A stretch of DNA of 17,555 nt from an uncultured Paenibacillaceae bacterium (GTDB lineage: Bacteria; Bacillota; Bacilli; Aneurinibacillales; Aneurinibacillaceae), in the NCBI GenBank assembly GCA_937874515.1, contig CALNBV010000128.1:1-17555 (forward strand), given 5' to 3'. The notes under the pieces were generated by a model that saw nothing but the letters and a program-made list of their open reading frames with translations, was not told where the DNA came from and searched no databases. Made by a program: the position numbers and the translations under genes. How positions within the stretch are numbered: the first letter of the stretch is position 1; each line of letters opens with the position of its first letter. Positions 12,965 through 17,555 of the stretch are shown here, piece by piece.

Positions 12965-14020
12965 ATGTCAAGATCATCAAGAAAAAAAGAACATATCCAA
13001 TTGACTTTACGTGAAGAATGTCTAGGAATACAGAGTCTGGATGATGTTCAATTTGTCCATAATTGTCTCCCTGAATTTGCAATGGATGAAATTTCATTAA
13101 ATACGTCGATCGGCGGACTCCAATTGAGTTCGCCGATTATCGTTAATGCCATGACAGGGGGCGCAAATGAAGTAACGGGAATTAATGAACATCTGGCGAT
13201 GATTGCGCGAGAGACTAAACTTGCCATGGCGGTGGGTTCCCAAATGGCCGCCATTAAAGACCCGGGGGTTGAGGAAACCTATCGTGTTGTGAGAAAAGCG
13301 AATCCCAAAGGAATCATCTTTGCTAATATCGGGAGTGAAGCAACACCTGAGATGGCACAAAAGGCGGTAGACATGATTGAAGCCAATGGGCTGCAGATCC
13401 ATCTAAATGCTGTGCAAGAATTGGTTATGCCTGAAGGAGACCGTACGTTTAAAGGGGTTCTCCAGAGAATTGAAAAGATTGTACAGGCACTACATGTTCC
13501 GGTGATTATAAAGGAAGTGGGATTTGGCATCAGTGGCCAACAGGCAAGGAAACTTGCCGAAATCGGTGTGTCTGCAATTGATGTTGGGGGAAAAGGCGGC
13601 ACCAATTTTGCCCGGATTGAGAATGGCCGCCGGGAAAATCCCATGCTCTCTTTTAATGATTGGGGAATATCCACCGCTTCTAGCCTCCTCGAAGTTTCTT
13701 CGTTAAAACATAAAATAGGAATTGTTTCTTCTGGAGGAATTCGCACAGCCATAGACGTTGCCAGAGGGATTGCCCTGGGAGCCAGTGCTGCAGGCATTGC
13801 AGGTTCCTTTTTACACTATGCCGTAAAGGATCGATGGGAAGAAGGGGTATACTATGCCCATTTGTTGCATCAGGAATTGGCCAAGATTATGGGCGCACTG
13901 GGTGTAGCAACGGTGGAACAGTTAAGAAAGGTTCCTGTTATTATCAAAGGGGAGACGTACCACTGGGCAACCATGCGAGGGATTGATTGCAGAATATTCG
14001 CGCAGCGAGGTCTTGATTAA
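12965..14020 (+). CDS. fni: type 2 isopentenyl-diphosphate delta-isomerase
   Basis: This FMN- and Mg-dependent enzyme interconverts isopentenyl and dimethylallyl diphosphate for isoprenoid synthesis. It has the diagnostic N-terminal RKKEHI (6-11), AMTGGANEVTG (62-72) and AVGSQMAAI (89-97) for FMN binding. HLNAVQE carries Q151 and E152, expected at the active site, and EGDRTF follows. GGKGGTNFA and SGGIRTAIDVARGIALGA form the phosphate/FMN-binding end of the TIM barrel. Length 351 is usual. A GGGGG run just before the ATG serves as a ribosome binding site. Position between ypfD and yphA is conserved with bacilli. Confidence 0.94.
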   Translation: MSRSSRKKEHIQLTLREECLGIQSLDDVQFVHNCLPEFAMDEISLNTSIGGLQLSSPIIVNAMTGGANEVTGINEHLAMIARETKLAMAVGSQMAAIKDPGVEETYRVVRKANPKGIIFANIGSEATPEMAQKAVDMIEANGLQIHLNAVQELVMPEGDRTFKGVLQRIEKIVQALHVPVIIKEVGFGISGQQARKLAEIGVSAIDVGGKGGTNFARIENGRRENPMLSFNDWGISTASSLLEVSSLKHKIGIVSSGGIRTAIDVARGIALGASAAGIAGSFLHYAVKDRWEEGVYYAHLLHQELAKIMGALGVATVEQLRKVPVIIKGETYHWATMRGIDCRIFAQRGLD

Positions 14021-14024
14021 GGCT

Positions 14025-14088
14025 TTTTCTCCTGTTTTTTTGGTCATACTATGAACAAGAATGTTATTTTACTGGCCAAAGGAGAAAA
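14025..14088 (+). promoter_or_regulatory. long-range RNA hairpin covering the yphA ribosome binding site
   Basis: TTTTCTCC (14025-14032) is perfectly complementary to GGAGAAAA (14081-14088), and TTTGGTCA (14039-14046) to TGGCCAAA (14073-14080) with one G-U. The two stems stack apart from a six-base bulge on the left arm. AAAGGAG (14078-14084), the yphA ribosome binding site, lies inside the stem. Loop base 14051 begins a 16-codon ORF whose TGA overlaps the yphA ATG. The pairing is seen directly; translational control is inferred. Confidence 0.4.
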
Positions 14089-14097
14089 TCAAAAATT

Positions 14098-14706
14098 ATG
14101 AATCCAGGTTATTTTACATATCTGTGCATTTTCATTTTATATATTTTGTTATGGATGAATTGGTTAACCCCCTTTCTGCAACAAATGCAAATAAGCGAGA
14201 AGACCTTTGCGCTTCTTTTAACCATGTATTTGGTGTTCAGTTTTGTGGTATTGCCTTATCAAGGATCTGTTCAGATCAATGTGGGCATTTTTGTATTTCC
14301 TGCTCTACTGTTGTACTGGGCCTGGGGAAAAGAGGGGAAAGACAGTCGCATTATGATTGTATCTTCTTTTTTATTAGTTGGCGTGAATTTGTTTTTGTTG
14401 CGGTATATCATTCGAATTGACCCGGTTTTATTAGTTATTAAGGAATCTTATCTTTGTGCATTCATTGCTATAATCCTTGGCTTGATTCTAGCCAAGAGTC
14501 AAAAGGATGTTTTCCTTATTCTGGGTTCAGGGCTTTATCTTATGGAGCTCCTCTTTCAATGGTGGTCCTATACCCGGGGAGGAGAGGTTTATTTTGGGGA
14601 TGGCATGTTCAGCGATATTTTCCTTCTGTCTTTATTAGGGGGGCTTTTATTGCGCCGTGCATTTGAGTGGGTTATGTCTTGCCTGTCAATCCGTTTCCAT
14701 TTATGA
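14098..14706 (+). CDS. yphA: YphA-like integral membrane protein
   Basis: This 202-residue protein is almost entirely hydrophobic, with about six predicted membrane helices separated by short polar turns such as GKEGKDSR and KSQKD. It lacks recognisable catalytic motifs. Its size, topology and location between fni and der match YphA of B. subtilis, whose function is not known. AAAGGAG ends 13 bases before the ATG, a long spacing, and lies in an inverted repeat. The end of the gene contains the likely der promoter. Confidence 0.65.
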   Translation: MNPGYFTYLCIFILYILLWMNWLTPFLQQMQISEKTFALLLTMYLVFSFVVLPYQGSVQINVGIFVFPALLLYWAWGKEGKDSRIMIVSSFLLVGVNLFLLRYIIRIDPVLLVIKESYLCAFIAIILGLILAKSQKDVFLILGSGLYLMELLFQWWSYTRGGEVYFGDGMFSDIFLLSLLGGLLLRRAFEWVMSCLSIRFHL

Positions 14707-14707
14707 T
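14679..14707 (+). promoter_or_regulatory. sigma-A promoter for der-plsY-gpsA
   Basis: TTGCCT (14679-14684), a 17-base spacer and TATGAT (14702-14707), placed at the 3' end of yphA. Predicted transcription would begin about 14714, some 38 bases before the der start. Confidence 0.6.
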
Positions 14708-14751
14708 AGTATAGGTATCTTTTAGAATGTTTTTAAGAAGGGAATTATGCT

Positions 14752-16068
14752 ATGGCTAATCCAGTAGTTGCAATTGTTGGCCGACCCAATGTTGGGAAGT
14801 CCACTATCTTTAATCGTATATTAGGAGAGCGTTTGGCGATTGTAGAGGACACTCCAGGGGTTACCCGGGACCGTCTTTATGGAATGGGAGAATGGTTAGA
14901 TCGCTCTTTTCATTTAATTGATACAGGAGGAATTGGCTTTGGGGAAGAAGACCATTTTATGGCTCTTGTTCGCCATCAGGCTGAATTGGCTGTTGATGAA
15001 GCGGATGTGATTATTTTTGTTGTGGATGGCACAACAGGAATTACGGCAGAAGATCAAGAAGTATCGAAAATGTTGTTCCGCTCCAAAAAGCCTGTAATTT
15101 TAGCTGTGAATAAAATTGACAACCCCCAACGATTAAATGATATTTACGAATTTTATTCATTAGGGTTTGAACATGTTATTCCTGTTTCTGGTGCCCATGC
15201 CATTGGAATTGGGGATTTATTAGAAGAAGCAGCCCATTATTTTCCTGAGGAATTGGATGAGGAATATGATGAGGATATTATTCGGGTTTCCCTTATTGGC
15301 CGGCCTAATGTGGGGAAATCATCTCTTGTTAATGCCATTCTCGGGGAAGAGCGAGTAATTGTTAGTGATATTGCGGGGACAACCCGGGATGCCATTGATA
15401 CCCCCTTTACTTTTCAGGACCAGGAGTTTGTGCTCATTGATACCGCAGGAATGCGGAAAAAGGGCAAAGTATATGAATCTACAGAAAAGTATAGTGTGAT
15501 GCGTGCTCTACGGGCCATTGAACGTTCTGATGTGTGTCTTGTGGTCATTGACGGTGAACAGGGAATCATCGAACAGGACAAGAAAGTGGCTGGTTATGCC
15601 CATGAATCAGGACGGGGCGTAGTTATTGTCGTGAATAAATGGGACGCCGTTGTGAAAGACGATAAAACCATGCAAGAGTTTGTAGAATTGATTCGTACAG
15701 AATTTAAATATTTATCCTATGCTCCTATTTTATTTGTATCCGCAAAAACAAAACAAAGGGTACAAATGATTTTGCCAAAAGTGCATGAGGTTGCAGAACA
15801 ACATTCCATGCGTATTCAAACCCCTGTTTTAAATGATTTAATTCAGGAAGCGATTACTGTCACACCTCCTCCATCTGATAAAGGGAGACGTTTGAAAATT
15901 AGCTATTCAACACAGGTTTCAGTTAAACCTCCAACATTTGTTTTATTTGTCAATGATGTTGAGTTGATGCATTTCTCTTATAGACGCCATCTCGAGAACA
16001 AAATTAGGGAGGCCTTCCCCTTTGAAGGTACGCCTATTCGCATTCTCGTAAGAAATAAATCAGAGTAA
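14752..16068 (+). CDS. der: ribosome assembly GTPase Der (EngA)
   Basis: This essential tandem-GTPase acts in late 50S ribosome subunit assembly. The first G domain has GRPNVGKS (10-17), DTPGVTRDR, DTGG and NKID. The second has GRPNVGKS (183-190), DIAGTTRDAID, DTAGMRKKGKV and NKWD. A C-terminal KH-like domain (about 355-438) ends with PFEGTPIRILVRNK. Length 438 is close to B. subtilis Der (436). AAGAAGGGA serves as ribosome binding site before the ATG. It leads a likely operon with plsY (25 bases) and gpsA. Confidence 0.96.
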   Translation: MANPVVAIVGRPNVGKSTIFNRILGERLAIVEDTPGVTRDRLYGMGEWLDRSFHLIDTGGIGFGEEDHFMALVRHQAELAVDEADVIIFVVDGTTGITAEDQEVSKMLFRSKKPVILAVNKIDNPQRLNDIYEFYSLGFEHVIPVSGAHAIGIGDLLEEAAHYFPEELDEEYDEDIIRVSLIGRPNVGKSSLVNAILGEERVIVSDIAGTTRDAIDTPFTFQDQEFVLIDTAGMRKKGKVYESTEKYSVMRALRAIERSDVCLVVIDGEQGIIEQDKKVAGYAHESGRGVVIVVNKWDAVVKDDKTMQEFVELIRTEFKYLSYAPILFVSAKTKQRVQMILPKVHEVAEQHSMRIQTPVLNDLIQEAITVTPPPSDKGRRLKISYSTQVSVKPPTFVLFVNDVELMHFSYRRHLENKIREAFPFEGTPIRILVRNKSE

Positions 16069-16093
16069 AAAGAGAGAAAAGGGGAAACTGGAG

Positions 16094-16690
16094 ATGTTGT
16101 CTGCGGTTGCGATTGTTTTAGCTTATTTAATGGGGTCTATTAGTTTTAGTATTTTAATTGCTAAAAAAGTAGCGAAAATCGATATTCGAAAACATGGAAG
16201 TGGCAACGCTGGGGCTACCAACACCCTGAGGGTACTTGGAAAAGGCCCAGGAATTCTTGTTTTGCTTCTTGATGCTATAAAGGGTGTCGTGGCGATTCTT
16301 ATTACTAAATATGTGTTTCATGGGGGAGATTGGGTTGTTGCTTTAAGTGGGTTAGCAGCTGTGGTAGGTCACAATTGGCCCATATTTTTTGGATTCCGGG
16401 GTGGAAAAGGGGTTGCTACAACCATTGGGGTTCTTCTGACTCTTGCTCCTATTCCTGCATTAATCTCTGTAGGGGTTACAATAGTCGTGATTGCCATTAC
16501 CCGGTATGTTTCTGTGGGTTCTCTTGTTTTCATGGCTCTTATTCCTGTTCTCGTTTATTTTCGTGAGGCGCCCATGGCGTATGTGTTTTCCACCCTTGTA
16601 ATTGGTATTCTCGGGTTTATAAGACATTGGGAAAATATTAAACGTCTTTTCAGTGGGCAGGAAAGGAAAATGGGACAATCCAAGAAATAA
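16094..16690 (+). CDS. plsY: glycerol-3-phosphate acyltransferase PlsY
   Basis: It transfers an acyl group from acyl-phosphate to glycerol-3-phosphate, the first step of membrane phospholipid synthesis in Gram-positive bacteria. The protein is polytopic with the three conserved loops: SGSISFSIL near the first helix, HGSGNAGATN (34-43), and GHNWPIFFGFRGGKGVAT (92-109). Length 198 is typical. GAAAAGGGGA precedes the ATG. It lies between der and gpsA, whose product supplies its substrate. Confidence 0.95.
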   Translation: MLSAVAIVLAYLMGSISFSILIAKKVAKIDIRKHGSGNAGATNTLRVLGKGPGILVLLLDAIKGVVAILITKYVFHGGDWVVALSGLAAVVGHNWPIFFGFRGGKGVATTIGVLLTLAPIPALISVGVTIVVIAITRYVSVGSLVFMALIPVLVYFREAPMAYVFSTLVIGILGFIRHWENIKRLFSGQERKMGQSKK

Positions 16691-16705
16691 AGGGGGATTC
16701 AAAAG

Positions 16706-17555
16706 ATGGCACAAGATATAGCAGTCATTGGAGCGGGGAGTTGGGGAACCGCTATTGCTACAGTTTTGGCTGAGCTCCACGAGAAAGTAATCCTTTGGGC
16801 ACGCAGAGATGACCTTGCCCAGGAGATTAATGAACAACACGAAAATTCCGCCTATCTTCCAGGGGTTCGTCTGTCAGAAAAGATTGTTTGCGAAACATCC
16901 ATCGAAAAAGGGGTTCGCAATAAAAAATATATCTTTCTCGTTGTTCCTTCCCATGCTATGCGTGAAACGGTACAACAAATCGCCCCTTATTTGCGTGAGG
17001 ATGCCATTTTAATCCATGCAACAAAAGGGATTGAAATTGGTTCTTTGAAAAGAATGACAGAAGTGATTAAAGAGGAAATCCCTCTAGGGTTAAGGAATCG
17101 GGTAGCAGTTATTTCTGGGCCTAGCCATGCTGAAGAAGTGGCCATTCAATCTCCGACTACTGTCGTGGTTGCTTCAGAAAATATTAAAATTGCTGAAGAA
17201 GTACAGGATATTATAAATACAAACTTTTTCCGGGTTTATGCCAATCCTGATGTGATTGGCGTGGAAATTGGCGGGGCTTTGAAAAATATCATTGCACTTG
17301 GCGCCGGATTAAGTGATGGTTTGAATTTTGGAGACAATGCGAAAGCAGCCCTTCTCACGAGAGGCCTTGCCGAAATTAGCCGTTTCGGCATTGTTCTGGG
17401 AGGAAACCCTTTAACCTTTTCCGGGTTATCTGGTCTTGGGGATTTGGTGGTGACTGCCACCAGCCGCCATAGCCGCAATTGGCGGGCAGGAAATATGCTG
17501 GCCCAGGGATTGTCTATGGAAGAAATCCTGCAAAAAATGGGCATGGTTGTGGAAG
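16706..17555 (+). CDS. gpsA: glycerol-3-phosphate dehydrogenase [NAD(P)+], cut by window end
   Basis: It reduces dihydroxyacetone phosphate to sn-glycerol-3-phosphate, the backbone for PlsY and PlsC. The N-terminal Rossmann fold begins MAQDIAVIGAGSWGTAIA, with GAGSWG at 9-14. HATKGIE, SGPSHAEEV, GVEIGGALKNIIALGAG with catalytic K193, and SGLSGLGDLVVTATSRHSRN follow. The frame is open without interruption for 283 codons to the window edge; about 55-60 residues are missing. AAAGGGGG precedes the ATG, 15 bases after plsY. In B. subtilis spoIVA follows. Confidence 0.95.
   Translation, partial: MAQDIAVIGAGSWGTAIATVLAELHEKVILWARRDDLAQEINEQHENSAYLPGVRLSEKIVCETSIEKGVRNKKYIFLVVPSHAMRETVQQIAPYLREDAILIHATKGIEIGSLKRMTEVIKEEIPLGLRNRVAVISGPSHAEEVAIQSPTTVVVASENIKIAEEVQDIINTNFFRVYANPDVIGVEIGGALKNIIALGAGLSDGLNFGDNAKAALLTRGLAEISRFGIVLGGNPLTFSGLSGLGDLVVTATSRHSRNWRAGNMLAQGLSMEEILQKMGMVVE

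Noticed and set aside
13279..13797. Long minus-strand ORF (172 codons) inside fni
   Set aside because: It is antisense to a fully conserved isomerase gene, lacks a ribosome binding site and shows no recognisable domain.

Overview
The window looks like chromosomal DNA of an endospore-forming Gram-positive bacterium of the order Bacillales. The basis is a gene order close to the Bacillus subtilis ypbH–ypdA–prsW–ypeB–ypfB–cmk–ypfD–fni–yphA–der–plsY–gpsA block, strong AGGAGG-type ribosome binding sites, frequent GTG/TTG starts, and family members tied to bacilli: MecB, the bacillithiol disulfide reductase YpdA, the site-1 protease PrsW and the spore germination protein YpeB. I do not name a species. 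No rRNA, tRNA, CRISPR array or insertion sequence is visible.

Region 1 (1–2040) is visibly AT-rich accessory DNA. It holds an orphan RHS C-terminal toxin cassette (305–1182) and its probable immunity gene (1193–1519). The pair is bracketed by two copies of a short repeat carrying the same GACCGTAAGGTC hairpin. A second, badly decayed RHS tip follows (1633–1800), then a possible fragment of an ABC-transporter binding protein, then a hairpin terminator. The toxin has lost its last residues through a single-base deletion: the missing end is still readable in the -1 frame, and its stop codon runs into the immunity gene's ribosome binding site. A near-perfect FNR/CRP-type inverted repeat lies at 59–74.

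Region 2 (2076–5667) carries a small membrane protein, a RelQ/YjbM-type alarmone synthetase with an extra C-terminal tail, the ClpC adaptor MecB, and a 495-residue protein with a DnaG-like core and a DnaB-type RecA motor. The last lacks a zinc-binding domain, and its Toprim catalytic acids are substituted. It sits where B. subtilis has gudB between ypbH and ypdA, and is the most unusual intact gene here.

Region 3 (5724–10318) holds ypdA, a convergent asparaginase gene whose stop codon overlaps that of ypdA, prsW, a 52-residue four-cysteine protein, ypeB without its usual partner sleB, and a ypfB-like small membrane protein.

Region 4 (10353–17555) is conserved housekeeping: cmk, plsC, ypfD (S1-repeat protein), fni, yphA, der, plsY and the start of gpsA, cut by the window end. 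PlsY, PlsC and GpsA act in one pathway, making glycerol-3-phosphate and acylating it to phosphatidic acid. Cmk supplies CDP/dCDP, and Der is a ribosome-assembly GTPase.
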